Numbered from the stretch's first letter, positions 36,379 through 46,258 are shown. The stretch is 64,000 nucleotides of DNA from Paragorgia papillata (GCA_035771165.1 JAWNZC010000088.1:602501-666500), one strand, 5' to 3'. The notes: a model not told the origin generated them from the letters alone. Program-made: numbers and translations.

Positions 36379-36530
36379 AAATATTTTTTTTTCACAAAAC
36401 TATTTGCTAAAAAAGAACTAAATGACTTTACATGTTACTTACATCACTTTATATTACTATTTAAAAACGTAAAAAAACAACTTTTTTGAAAAATTTCCTT
36501 TTATTTTTGTAAAAAAAAACCCGTTTTTTT

Positions 36531-37149
36531 TTACACATAATCGTCAGAATAAACTATACAAATTTCATAATTTACAAAGGGTTGCATAGCTTCACCATAT
36601 CTTATTTTATTACTAATTTTAAATTCTCTATCTCGCTTTAAAAAATTAATACGTTGAACCAATACAAGATCTTCATTATATTCTAATTTATAATTTAAAT
36701 TATTAAATTCTACTGAATCTGAAAACATTGAAAAATCTGAATCATTAGCTGATTTCATTATTTGTCTTTTAGTTAAATTGAGGTAACGTGTGTTCCGTTA
36801 ACGTGTGACCTGATCCTTGCAATTCAATACATGTTTTATCTACTTGCAATACAGAAAAGTTTATAGGGTTCATACAAAGCCTTACAATTATTTTTAATAT
36901 TTATTTCAATACTATGAATAATTTTTCTTTTTCTCCATTCGTCTTTATCAGTTTCCTCTGTTAAAGAAAAATCCGTCATATATAATTTTCCAGTAGTGGA
37001 TCCAACCCAAAAGTCAGTTGTAACCCCTTTTTCCCAAGCGTGTTCACGAAAATTATAAACACCTTTAACTTTTTGCGGAACATAACTAGGCCGTTCTAAA
37101 CTATGAAACCAAAAACGTGTATTTTTATAATAACTTTTTTTTCAGTCAT
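36531..37149 (-). pseudogene. Unknown viral-tract protein, tandem paralogue A
   Basis: Starts at 37149 with MTEKKVIIK, then a frame change to NTRFWFHSLERPSYVP, VYNFREHAWEKGVTTDF, IIHSIEINIKNNC, a stop, and a last open part (from 36758) ending YGEAMQPFVNYEICIVYSDD. It aligns block by block with paralogue B. Function unknown; a structural role is possible since it is duplicated and lies in the late-gene-like half, but that is speculation. Confidence 0.55.
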
Positions 37150-37529
37150 AAATATTTAAAATTTCAACTTGCTTAAGAGTATTTCCAATTTTTTCACAAA
37201 CTATTGCTTCAAAAAGAAGCACTTCATACAAAGAACAATGGCAATATGAATTTACATGCTGTTTACATCTCTTTATATCCTTATTAAAATAATAAAGCTA
37301 ATTTTTCATATTTTTCTATACCAAAATGTTCTAAATTTACCGCTAAAAGATCAAATTCTTTACATAAATCAGATTCAATATTACCCCTTTATAACCAATT
37401 AAAACATTTTTTTTGTCCAATACATCAGGGTTTTTTTTTAAATATGTAAAAAATTCTAATTGACTAAAATAATATTTATTTCTTCTATAATTAAATAACT
37501 TTAAACCGTGAATTGAAAATGTTTTTTCA

Positions 37530-37788
37530 CAGATTAGAAATCTTCTTCATTCAAATACCAAAACGGATTTTCTCCAATAAGATCCTCAGCATAACAATGC
37601 ATCACGTTATATATATTTGTCTCCATATTAAAGATAGATACTTCACGATAATACAATTTTCCCCTAATACGATAACATTCGCAATCCATAATGTGGGTAA
37701 CATTTTTTTAAATTTCTTCACCTTCTCCACCAAATAAATCGGTATGATCTTTAATGCAATTAAACTGTGTATCATACTCCGAATACAT
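37530..37788 (-). pseudogene. Unknown small gene fragment in viral tract
   Basis: From ATG 37788: MYSEYDTQFNCIKDHTDLFG, a TAA after about 26 codons, then in the same frame NVTHIMDCECYRIRGKLYYR and NPFWYLNEEDF. The coherent composition across the stop suggests a real but broken gene. The stretch 37150-37530 has further minus-strand coding-like text with several stops. No family recognised. Confidence 0.4.
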
Positions 37789-37924
37789 GATAAAAACTAA
37801 AACATTTTCAAAAAAATTTACTCTTTAATATTTTTTCTTTTAGAGAAAAACGTTTTTTTTACAAAAAAAAAGTTAAAAAAAAGTTATATAAGTAAAAACT
37901 AAAACTAAAATTTTCACAAAAAAA

Positions 37925-38466
37925 ATGGAGAAAATGGTTGGATTTCACATGCCAAGTATAAAGAATACTAAAGCAAAAATAAAGAAAAATATCAGATCGT
38001 TGGCTAATTCTATTTTAGTGGATGAACCAATAGCAACCGAATATCATGAACTAAAAAACAAAGAAAAATCATTCAATTGGTGGTACTACAACGCAAAGAC
38101 TTACGCTCAACGTGTTGGAAAATTAATTGGAAATCTTCTAGAATTGAACTTTTTTTTGGAAATTGACGGAAAAGAAATAGAAAATTGTATCGAAATACTA
38201 AAATTAGCAAAAATACTTATATAAAACAAAGAAACAAATATGGACAGGATAAAGTATATTATGGTAGTAACAAAATATGTAAATGTATTGTATTAATTAA
38301 GAATGTTATCAAAAAATTGGCAGAATTAATACCGACTTATAATATTCCCAGTAATTTTAATACAAAATATCATGTACTTGCTAAGTATCACATGGATTGG
38401 TTCGAATGTATTTGTCTTGTAAAACCTGAATGTATAATGAATGTCTTACACATTAAACCCAAATAA
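37925..38466 (+). pseudogene. Unknown gene, two overlapping frames
   Basis: The first frame, 37925-38224, starts MEKMVGFHMPSIKNTKAKIK (basic). A second frame, 38185-38466, continues with NKYGQDKVYYGSNKICKCIV and ends at VLHIKPK. The overlap near 38200 suggests a single 1-nt shift in one protein of about 175 aa. Preceded by an A-rich leader typical of this tract. No domain recognised. Its 3' end overlaps the convergent gene at 38453-38842 by 14 bp. Confidence 0.5.
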
Positions 38467-38842
38467 GTAATTGTTGTCTAAAAAAATCATAATTGTCATC
38501 ACAAATTTTTCTTTTATGAGTTTTACATCGCAATTTTTCTTGTAAACTCGGTAAATATCTTGTAGTAAATAAATAAGAATTAGCATCATCTTCAAAGCGT
38601 TGATAAATTTCATCATTGTTATTAGCTAATTCATCCAAGGAATCGCGTAAAAACAAATCAACTTTTTCTTTATCTTGAATATTACATCCACATTCATTTT
38701 GCCATTTTTGTTGTATTTTTTCGTAAACCACTTCCAAATAAACTCTCGCCAATATCTCTTGAAGTATTTCCCTTTCTTGGCTGCCTTTTATTCCATCTTC
38801 TTCTGTTACACCAAAAGAGAAAAGAAATATTTGATTGGCCAT
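38453..38842 (-). CDS. Unknown acidic 129-aa protein
   Basis: Intact ORF, MANQIFLFSFGVTEEDGI..., with a Glu/Asp-rich helical body (LQEILARVYLEVVYEKIQQK; FLRDSLDELANNND) and a basic end (KLRCKTHKRKICDDN). Convergent with and overlapping the previous gene at the stop codons, as in compact viral genomes. No homologue recognised. Confidence 0.55.
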   Translation of the reverse strand: MANQIFLFSFGVTEEDGIKGSQEREILQEILARVYLEVVYEKIQQKWQNECGCNIQDKEKVDLFLRDSLDELANNNDEIYQRFEDDANSYLFTTRYLPSLQEKLRCKTHKRKICDDNYDFFRQQLLIWV

Positions 38843-38974
38843 AATTACTTGCTATACTCTTCTTATTTCATTCTTTATATACATAAAAACTTTTTTTAAA
38901 TTACCTTATATGGTGTTTTTTATACTATATAAGTAATAACAAAATTCATAATTTCATTTTCACTTATATGAAAA

Positions 38975-39799
38975 ATGGAGAATAAAAACAAAAAATCAAA
39001 ACAACAAAGTAAAACAAAAGAAGAAGAAAAACCGATTTTTTTTTGGTGCGCAATTCATTTTACGAATACTTCATGCAATTTGTTATTTTCCAAACCGTGA
39101 AACTGGATATTTATTCTGGATTCTGGGCTTATTGGATTTATACCAGGGAGGTTATGTGAAATTAATTAAAAGAAAAGACAAACATGATAAAAAGAAACAA
39201 CCCAGCGCTTTATGGCTCTATAGTGGAAATCCAAATCAAGAATATCAAGTCGAAGAAGAATTTTTACCTTATGTAACTATATCGAACGGACAAATTTACT
39301 ATTTAATTCCTAATATGAGCTCTAGATCATGTAAATGGAGTGTAAAAAACGATTGAAGACAGGGGATTTTTTATTACTTCGCGATAATCGATTTTCTTAT
39401 TCTTTTTTCCCAAAACACACGATCATCAATGAATATTATTTTCAAATGATTACTTGTGATTTTGAGGATTTTAAAGAAACAAATTCTCACAAATATTGGT
39501 ATCAACTACTCGGATGTAGAAATGAAAATACAAATATTATGTATACACCATTTACAGCAGCTATGTATAATCCTTTTCGCCAAGAAACATGTAATGTTTA
39601 TACTTTATTAACAAAAATTTATGAGAACGATGAAAATGATTTAAAAATAGGTTTTTATCTATACGCTGTAGCACCTTATTTTTTTTTTCAGACCGTTTCA
39701 TGTCAATACGGAACTGTCAATATTGAACAACTATACAATATTACAATAATAAAAGTAGCGTGCTGCGTAGGCAGTGTTGAAACAACAATCGAAATATAG
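38975..39799 (+). pseudogene. Unknown gene, broken in two places
   Basis: Starts MENKNKKSKQQSKTKEEEKP at 38975; a shift near 39100 moves to the frame with YVKLIKRKDKHDKKKQPSAL; a second shift or stop near 39356 leads to the 154-residue frame 39335-39799 (DFLLLRDNRFSYSFFPKHTI ... VGSVETTIEI). The parts read as one protein of about 265 aa, basic at the start, aromatic-rich later. Not recognised. Confidence 0.5.
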
Positions 39800-39950
39800 T
39801 AACTTAGGTTAGATCTACTGCCGAAACAGAGAACGTAGGGATCTAACGTTTCGAGCGAAGGCCCTTCGTTTCTCTCTGACGAAGGGCCTTCGCTCGAAAC
39901 GTTAGATTCCTACATTCTCTGTTTCGGCAGTATATCTAACCTACGTTACT
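39799..39950. repeat. 150-bp hairpin MITE
   Basis: The left arm GTAACTTAGGTTAGATCTAC ... GAAACAGAGAACGTAGG pairs with the right arm ... TCTAACCTACGTTAC. The centre is CGAAGGCCCTTCGTTTCTCT followed by CTGACGAAGGGCCTTCGCTC. The core matches the KDZ-intron copy at 2774-2801. Inserted just after a viral-tract stop codon. Confidence 0.8.
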
Positions 39951-40035
39951 ATACAACATTAATTATGCTTTTTATGTTATTGCACAACGCATAATCCATT
40001 GGGAATACTGTTACGGGGAAAATCCCTTCAATACA

Positions 40036-40371
40036 ATGTTCATAATATTTCATCTAAATTTTAATTTTTTATACGATACCCCGAATCAAATGATATGTCG
40101 GTATAAAAATTGTCAGCAAATATGCGGTGTAAAGTGTGAGGCTGCTTATAAAATATACGATCTAAATAATTTATCAGATAGTCAAGATATCGAAAAAATC
40201 GATAAAAATACATTATTAAAAACAACATATATTCCCGCCATTATATTTAAAACAAATAACGAAACAATAATAATAATGAAATGTGAATATGTAACTACTT
40301 TACAAGATCATGTACGTACACTAATACCCGATTTAGACGTACAATCTATTGTAAATTTAGCAGAATTTTAA
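40036..40371 (+). CDS. Unknown 111-aa protein with Cys cluster
   Basis: Intact ORF, MFIIFHLNFNFLYDTPNQMI..., with CRYKNCQQICGVKCEAAY (four Cys) and a Thr/Ile-rich second half ending QSIVNLAEF. Possible zinc or disulphide knot. Lies in the AT-rich viral tract; no homologue recognised. Confidence 0.5.
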   Translation: MFIIFHLNFNFLYDTPNQMICRYKNCQQICGVKCEAAYKIYDLNNLSDSQDIEKIDKNTLLKTTYIPAIIFKTNNETIIIMKCEYVTTLQDHVRTLIPDLDVQSIVNLAEF

Positions 40372-40418
40372 AAAACTCAATAAATCTGTAAATATTTTTT
40401 TTCAAAAAAAAATCACAT

Positions 40419-40721
40419 TTAATGTAACATATTATGTAATTTATCAAAAATTGGTAAATAAACTAATTTACTTGATTTTTTCAAACAACTAATATGAAAT
40501 TCATCTAACAAACACATGTAATCATCAATATATTCAGGTAAAGGAGGATAATGATTTCCAACAATTCTTCTAAATTTTGAATATTTTCCACCATTTTTCA
40601 TGCATCGTTTATGTAAAAAAATACATATTTCACTAATTTTCTTTTTTTTTTGATAAAACATATTTATAGCATTAGCCAATTTTGCACAAGAATACCAAAA
40701 ACCAATACCCTCCTCTTCCAT
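40419..40721 (-). CDS. Unknown 100-aa protein
   Basis: Intact ORF, MEEEGIGFWYSCAKLANAIN..., with a basic middle (FYQKKKKISEICIFLHKRCM) and a Pro/Tyr segment (NHYPPLPEYIDDYM). Convergent with the previous gene, 48 bp apart. No domain recognised. The stretch 40722-41011 after it is low-complexity AT with a short Glu/Lys frame I do not trust. Confidence 0.5.
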   Translation of the reverse strand: MEEEGIGFWYSCAKLANAINMFYQKKKKISEICIFLHKRCMKNGGKYSKFRRIVGNHYPPLPEYIDDYMCLLDEFHISCLKKSSKLVYLPIFDKLHNMLH

Positions 40722-41011
40722 TCTTACAATATCATGAGCTAATATTTTAATTTTTAAATGAAATTCAAACTCAAAAAAAATACATTTTCCGATTACAAAA
40801 ATAGTTGATAAAAATAAAATAAAAATCTTTTCTTATAATTTTTTGATAATCAAGTTCTCTTCTTCTTTTTTCTTGGCGAAAAAAAAAATTAGTTATTTTT
40901 AAATCCTTCAATGTTAATCTTGTCAAATATCGAATCCGCTCTTTTTCTTCTTCTTTCTTTTCGTTGTAATACACCACAATTGTAGAATAAAACACAATAA
41001 TTCGACCCTCG

Positions 41012-42148
41012 TTATACGACCCTCGTTATACGACCCTCGTTATACAACCCTATATTTGTATAAAGTTCCTCCAAATCAAGTGTAGCGTCTTTTATACTGC
41101 GTAAAAAATCTTTGTGTCTAATAATAACACGTACAATTTCTTTTTCTAAATATTTATTATCTGAAATAATTCCATGATGGTTCAATTCATTTACTATTAC
41201 ATCCAATTTTTTTTTCTCACCTTTCTTCATGTCGTTACGATATCTATTTTCAATTAATTCTAAATCAGCTAAAGTTTCTTTTATACAGTCTCGTTTTTCA
41301 ATACTCTTTCTTTTAAAAAAATAAACTCTCTTCAACTCTCTAAATCTATTTTCTGCAGCAACTACTATATTAGAATTCGTTTTAGTAGAAATAGGAAAAG
41401 TTTCTACAGGAAGTTCTTTCTTTTTTAAAATTAATTTCTTCAGATAATATTTTTGGTTTTTTTCAAAATCTTCATCAATAAATTCATCAATATCACTATT
41501 ATAATAATTAGAATGGTTCCTTAATATATTAATGTTTTTTCCTTTTTTTTCGACTTCTGGCTTGAAGTCCACAAACATTGAGTCGCTTCCAACGGGATTC
41601 ACCACATTACATGGGACATAATGTTGCGGAGGATGAGGTGGGTGAGCGTAAATGGGAGGATTGGGTATAGGTGATAATTCCAAACTCATCTCTAAATCCG
41701 GTATATTAATTATTTGATCTATTCCATCTTCCTGAAAGTCATAACTAAATAGTAACTCTTCTTCCATCTTTTTTTTTTTCTTGAAGTAGACGAGATTGTT
41801 CTTCTCGCTCTCGTTCTTTTCGTCATTCTCGCTCTTCTCGTCGCTCTCGCTCTTATTCTTTTCTCTTCCGTTCTTCTTCTTCACGCCGCTCACGCGCTTG
41901 TCGTTCTTCTTCTTCACGCACTCGCTCCTCTTGCACCTCTCTTTCCTCCTGCACCCTTTTCTTTTCAACTACTAAGAAAAAAAAAATTTTTCAACAAAAA
42001 CAAAATACATTGTAAAAAATCAATTTTTCCCTTCAATTTTACCTGCATTCAAATCAGCAGCATTATAGCTATAAGTCTCAAGTAATTTTATCAAACTAAT
42101 CTGCGAAATGGTTTCTTTACTCTTCTTGCTTTCTTCTTTACAATCCAT
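41012..42148 (-). pseudogene. Coiled-coil protein, two exons with internal stops
   Basis: Exon 1 42148-42043 (MDCKEESKKSKETISQISLI...), donor GTAAAA; exon 2 from 41968 after a TTAG/TAG acceptor, in phase. Exon 2 begins with an Arg/Glu coiled coil (VQEEREVQEERVREEERQAR) interrupted by TAA and TGA, then a clean frame from about 41767 (MEEELLFSYDFQEDG) with a Pro/His stretch (PNPPIYAHPPHPPQHYVP) and a long Lys/Glu helical C-terminus to the stop at 41012. Three GTTATACGACCCTC repeats sit at the very end (41005-41050). Function unknown. An intron is unusual in this tract. Confidence 0.5.
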
Positions 42149-42244
42149 TCTACTTTTTTTACAGCCCGTCTCACACGATGATTAAACTAGTCTAAAATAT
42201 TTTTCGATTTTTTTCACTTTTCATTATTATCTATACCCACCATA

Positions 42245-42475
42245 TATGGTGATTTTTAAATAAAATCAATAAAAATATTTCAACCTTTGAACATCATATG
42301 ATACCCAATTTAATTTTAGTCTTATTTTTTCAAAATTTTCTCTTTCCCCATATATGGACGATGCCCTTGAACCTTTGAACATCTTATGATATCCTATCTA
42401 ATTTTAGTCTTTTTTATTTTTTTCAAAAATTTCTCTTTCACCATATATGGGTGAAGCCCTTGAACTCGTAATAGA
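42245..42475. repeat. About 110-bp direct repeat with CCATATATGG palindromes
   Basis: Two full copies and one edge copy of a unit with CCATATATGG, CCCTTGAAC, CCTTTGAACATC and TGATA(T/C)CC, then AATTTTAGTCTT. CCATATATGG is a CArG-box-like palindrome and recurs at about 54369. Possible promoter or replication-related repeat of the viral tract. Confidence 0.65.
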
Positions 42476-42587
42476 ATAAAGGTATCAGATTTAACAGAGT
42501 GAAATGTGTTTATTCGCTAGAAAAAATCGATATAACAAAAATTATGGAAAGCCATGACGGTCTTAAGTGATCAAATGTCATAATGGT

Positions 42588-43562
42588 CGGTGGTTTCGTC
42601 ATTATACGCAGTAGTTATAACATTATACGCGGTGGTTTCGTCATTATACGCGGTGGTTATAACATTATACGCGGTAGTTATAACATTATACGCGGTGGAT
42701 TCATCATTATACGCGGTGGTTTCATCATTATACGCGGTTGTTATAACATTATACGCGGTGGTTTAATCATTATACGCGGTGGTTTCATCATTATACGCGG
42801 TGGTTTCATCATTATACGCGGTGGTTTCATCATTATACGCGGTGGTTATAACATTATACGCGGTAGTTATAACATTATACGCCGGTGGTTATAACATTAT
42901 ACGCCGGTAGTTATAACATTATACGCGGTGGTTTCATCATTATATGCGGTGGTTTCATCACTATACGCGGTGGTTTCATCATTATACGCGGTGGTTTCAT
43001 CATTATACGCGGTGGTTTCATCATTATACGCGGTGGTTTCATCATTATACGCGGTGGTTTCATCATTATACGCGGTGGTTATAAGATTATACGCGGTACT
43101 TATAATATTATACGCGGTGGTTTCATCATTATACGCGGTGGTTTCATCATTATACGCGGTGGTTTCATCGTTATACGCGGTGGTTTCATCATTATACGCG
43201 GTGGTTTCATCATTATACGCGGTGGTTATAACATTATACGCGGTAGTTATAATATTATACGCGGTGGTTTAATCATTATACGCGGTGGTTTCATCATTAT
43301 CCGCGGTAGTTATAACATTATACGCGGTGGTTTAATCATTATACGCGGTTTCATCATTATACGCGGTGGTTTCATCATTATACGCGGTGGTTATAACAGT
43401 ATACGCGGTAGTTATAACATTATACGCGGTGGTTTCATCATTATACGCGGTGGTTATAACATTATAGGCAGTAGTTATAACATTATACGCGGTAGTTTCA
43501 TCATTATACACGGTGGTTTAATCATTATACGCGGTGGTTTAATCATTATACGCGGTGGTTTC
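42588..43562 (+). repeat. 21-bp minisatellite, left arm (about 46 units)
   Basis: Units of ATTATACGCGGTGGTTTCATC and the variant with GGTAGTTATAAC, in irregular alternation, nearly all 21 bp. Because 21 is divisible by three, long frames reading IIRGGF/YNIIRGG or similar stay open in several frames; these are not genes. Confidence 0.97.
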
Positions 43563-43568
43563 ATCATG

Positions 43569-44064
43569 AGTAGTATAGAGCGGGGCTTAATGGACCCCCT
43601 TTATGCAGGAATGTCTCATTAGCATGTTGTGTTAGCTTATTAGCATGTTGTGTTAACCCTTAATAATTCATGAGTTATGAATAATCAATGAGTCGGATTT
43701 TTCCGAAGAGATAACGAAGCATTTCCGATTCCGATAAAACGCCGAGTGCTTGTTAAGATTACGTCATTTTAAACACGATGGCCGAACAAACAATTTGGGC
43801 TGAATTGCGGGAAAATAATATCGATATAGAAAAAGATACGTTATGTTTTTACATGAATAGATGCCTTAGGGAGCATGGTGAACTGTATGAGAGCATTATC
43901 GACCAAATTAACAGAGATAACTTGCCGAGTAGCTTGTATACTATTTATCAAGAGATGGATCTTGTGAATTTCGGTAGAATTATTGCTTATTTGACTCTAG
44001 TGTTGAAAGTGAGCGATTATTGCGACACCGAAACACTTCGCCAAGCTATTAAAAGAACTGCCAA
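43569..44064 (+). repeat. Left TIR of the Polinton-like element
   Basis: Starts AGTAGTATAGAGCGGGGCTT. Carries two copies of a TTAGCATGTTGTGTTAGC-type subrepeat, then the promoter region and 5' part of the Bcl-2-like gene. Identity with the right TIR stops after CTGCCAA at 44064. Confidence 0.9.
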
Positions 44065-44074
44065 CAAAGTTTGA
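43778..44074 (+). pseudogene. Bcl-2-like protein, truncated copy in left TIR
   Basis: 98 residues, identical to the right-TIR copy up to about residue 95, then three unrelated codons and a stop where the TIR ends. It keeps the BH3-like LREHGEL and the BH1 block VNFGRIIAYL but lacks the BH2 region, so it is probably inactive. Such anti-apoptotic homologues are known in adenovirus-type viruses and some adintoviruses. Confidence 0.65.
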
Positions 44075-44102
44075 CGTTTGTAATTTTTTTGAGTGTATTT
44101 GT

Positions 44103-44118
44103 GGCTCTTAAAAGAGCC
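44103..44118 (-). promoter_or_regulatory. Histone-type 3' stem-loop downstream of the RING gene
   Basis: Minus strand GGCTCTTTTAAGAGCC followed by ACA: a 6-bp stem and UUUA tetraloop identical to the metazoan replication-dependent histone mRNA 3' element bound by SLBP. It lies 25 nt after the RING stop codon (44143), the spacing seen in histone genes. The plus-strand reading has a non-consensus UAAA loop, so the minus strand is the sensible orientation. No clear purine-rich downstream element beyond A-runs. Confidence 0.55.
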
Positions 44119-44142
44119 GGTTTGATTGTGTGCACATATTTC

Positions 44143-44500
44143 TTATATGTGGGCGAAGCGGAATAAACAATTTTTGCTCGTTGTTCCTCTTTCTTTGCAC
44201 GCAGAACACGTCGGTGTCGTGTCCCACGGTTTACGGCACACAGCACACCGCACGGTTGACAGGTCCGTTCTTTCCTGTCTTCGTCTCCACTTTTTCCAAC
44301 ATTCAATGTGGACGAAATGATCGCAGCAGGGCGTTGCTATGGCGTTTTTTTTCTTTGGCCACTATGTTGACGAGACATATGTGACAATCCTCGTCGCTCT
44401 TTTCGGTCCTACTGATTGCATGGGTCAAAGCTTTGGGAAACTTCGCTGACAAGGGGTATGGGCCTTTCCGAAACTTCATTTTCGGAGTTTCCTTTGGCAT
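44143..44500 (-). pseudogene. RING-finger (E3-like) protein, one frameshift
   Basis: Starts MPKETPKMKFRKGPYPL at 44500. The RING ligands read DCHIC, then across a 1-nt shift in a run of eight A (about 44345-44352) CCDHFVHIECWKKW, then CAVCRKPW, followed by another Cys pair (CSACKER). The order C-x2-C, C-x-H-x2-H-x2-C, C-x2-C is a RING-type E3 ligase domain. The stop is at 44143, 25 nt before the histone-type stem-loop. About 118 aa if whole. Sits just inside the left TIR, the usual place for viral host-interaction genes. Confidence 0.72.
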
Positions 44501-44643
44501 TTCGTCTTTCCGATGCGGTTGCTATCCGAGATACTAAGTCACCTTACTATTTGCGAAAGCTTTATTATCTGAGGAGGATATAAAAGTGATTAAAAGTTTA
44601 TTACTCATTAGGCGGAAGAAATTTATTTTAATAATAAAGTTTT

Positions 44644-45110
44644 GTGATAGCAAGAACTATTTTCATTTCCTATCAGACCATGGACTCAAGACTTAAATCT
44701 TGCTTCTGTCTTCAGATTTCTGGCCCGTCGGGATCGGGAAAGACTGTCTGGGTAAAAAAGTTGCTCGAGAATATAGATCATATGATTGACAAAAAAGTAG
44801 ATCAAATTATATATTGTTATGGAGCCTATCAGCCTATTTTTCAAGAGATACAAGAAAAACTTCCAAACATTCAGTTTATCGAGGGTTTCCCCGACGTAAA
44901 GAGTATAACTGATCCTTCGTTTCATACACTAATGGTCATTGATGATTTACAAAATGAATTGTCCGACAACGTTGAGCTTGCGAATCTATTCACCAAGGGT
45001 TCTCATCACAGATCAATATCCGTTATATTTCTACAGCAGGCTTTGTATAATAAAGGGAAATACTCACGTCTGTGTTCACTTAATTGCCATTATATGGTAC
45101 ACGTAGTGGG
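44644..45110 (+). pseudogene. Packaging ATPase, truncated copy
   Basis: FtsK/HerA-type ATPase of Polinton/adintovirus kind: Walker A SGPSGSGKTVW, Walker B LMVIDDLQNE, GSHHRSISVIFLQQALYN. Homology ends near CHYMVHVV (about 45105), where the open frame runs into the antisense of the other ATPase; the N-terminal part is also short, with a likely acceptor or junction near TTCAG before ISGPSG. A second, different ATPase gene joined head-on, so this is a relic of a separate element or a rearrangement. Confidence 0.72.
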
Positions 45111-45906
45111 TGTCCGTCGGAAAGATCCCGGATCTTACTCGGATTTCGTCGGGACATGTCGGAGTGAGATCGACAAATAAGTAGGAATACGGCTCTTTAG
45201 TCGCCATCTGATAGGCTTGCTGGAAAAATTTAGTGTTGCTAGGATACAACTGTTTGGCCAGATGAGTCACTTGACTCGCGTCACGAACATTTTTGGTTAA
45301 CACGAGATAACTAGCGTTAAGGGAAATGGTACGATGATCCTTGCTTTGATGAAACAAGTTTTGCACGATATAAATTACACTGAGATTCCCATGGTGGGAT
45401 TTCTTAGTAAATAATTTCGCGATAATACTATCTTTCTCCCCCATCATGTCATCAATAATAAACAAATTTTTTATTTGGGGGTTAATGCTATCCAACATCG
45501 ATTGGGGCAAACCTTGGACAAACTGAATCCCTGGAATTAAGGTTTCTATTTCGCCGAACGTATCTTGATACTCTGTATAAAAATACACGATGTTTTCCGG
45601 AGGTGGGTCGATCATGATCTTAGCATAAGCCAATAACTGTTTCACAAACGTTGTCTTGCCTGTCTTAGTACCTCCAGAGACCAAGAGTCCAAACGGATGT
45701 GTCAGTTGTATCGAGTACGTTTTTTGACTCTCAGGGGTGAATGTAGTTGTCATAGCAGTAAATGGGGCAGATGTTGTTACCCTATCACTGATAGACCTTT
45801 TATGATGAAAGTATCTCATATGGCGTAGACGATTACTTGATGTAGCGAATGATTTTTCGCAGACTTCACAAACGTAAGACATGTTCATCCAGTGACTGTC
45901 AATCAT
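45076..45906 (-). CDS. Packaging ATPase with N-terminal C2H2 zinc finger
   Basis: 276 aa, intact. Residues about 11-35 form a C2H2 finger (YVCEVCEKSFATSSNRLRHM, then RYFHH), unusual for this family. The ATPase follows: Walker A SGGTKTGKTTFVKQL, Walker B LFIIDDMMGE, sensor KKSHHGNLSVIYIVQNLFHQ and the C-terminal YSYLFVDLTP...RVRSGIFPTD. It would pump element DNA into capsids. Convergent with and overlapping the truncated ATPase. Start at 45906 chosen because the zinc finger lies directly after it. Confidence 0.82.
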   Translation of the reverse strand: MIDSHWMNMSYVCEVCEKSFATSSNRLRHMRYFHHKRSISDRVTTSAPFTAMTTTFTPESQKTYSIQLTHPFGLLVSGGTKTGKTTFVKQLLAYAKIMIDPPPENIVYFYTEYQDTFGEIETLIPGIQFVQGLPQSMLDSINPQIKNLFIIDDMMGEKDSIIAKLFTKKSHHGNLSVIYIVQNLFHQSKDHRTISLNASYLVLTKNVRDASQVTHLAKQLYPSNTKFFQQAYQMATKEPYSYLFVDLTPTCPDEIRVRSGIFPTDTHYVYHIMAIK

Positions 45907-45939
45907 AAACTGATGTCACTCTTTCACGCAACTGCTTTT

Positions 45940-46258
45940 TATAAGATTGAATCATTGAATCCTAAGATTGAATCATTGAATCCTAAGATTGAATCATTGA
46001 ATCCTAAGATTGAATCATTGAATCCTAAGATTGAATAATTGAATCCTAAGATTGAATCATTGAATCATAAGATTGAATCATTGAATCCTAAGATTGAATC
46101 ATTGAATCCTAAGATTGAATCATTGAATCCTAAGACTGAATCATTGAATCCTAAGACTGAATCATTGAATCATAAGATTGAATCATTGAATCCTAAGATT
46201 GAATCATTGAATCCTAAGACTGAATCATTGAATCCTAAGAATGAATCATTAAATCTTA
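45940..46258 (+). repeat. 21-bp minisatellite (about 15 units)
   Basis: Units CTAAGATTGAATCATTGAAT+C with few variants (AAGACTG, CATAAG). It replaces the continuation of the minus-strand virion gene, whose coding text stops at its edge. Again a 21-bp period, but unrelated to the ATACGCGG minisatellite. Confidence 0.95.

Noticed and set aside
42583..43622. Long plus-strand frames reading IIRGGF / SLYAVV repeats (up to 245 aa)
   Set aside because: The 21-bp unit keeps every frame open; the same is true of all three frames, so these are minisatellite artefacts, not proteins.
44049..44306. Basic 85-aa minus-strand frame (possible histone-like protein before the stem-loop)
   Set aside because: It is the wrong frame of the RING gene; the RING ligands CCDHFVHIEC and CAVC lie in another frame, and no histone fold motif is present.
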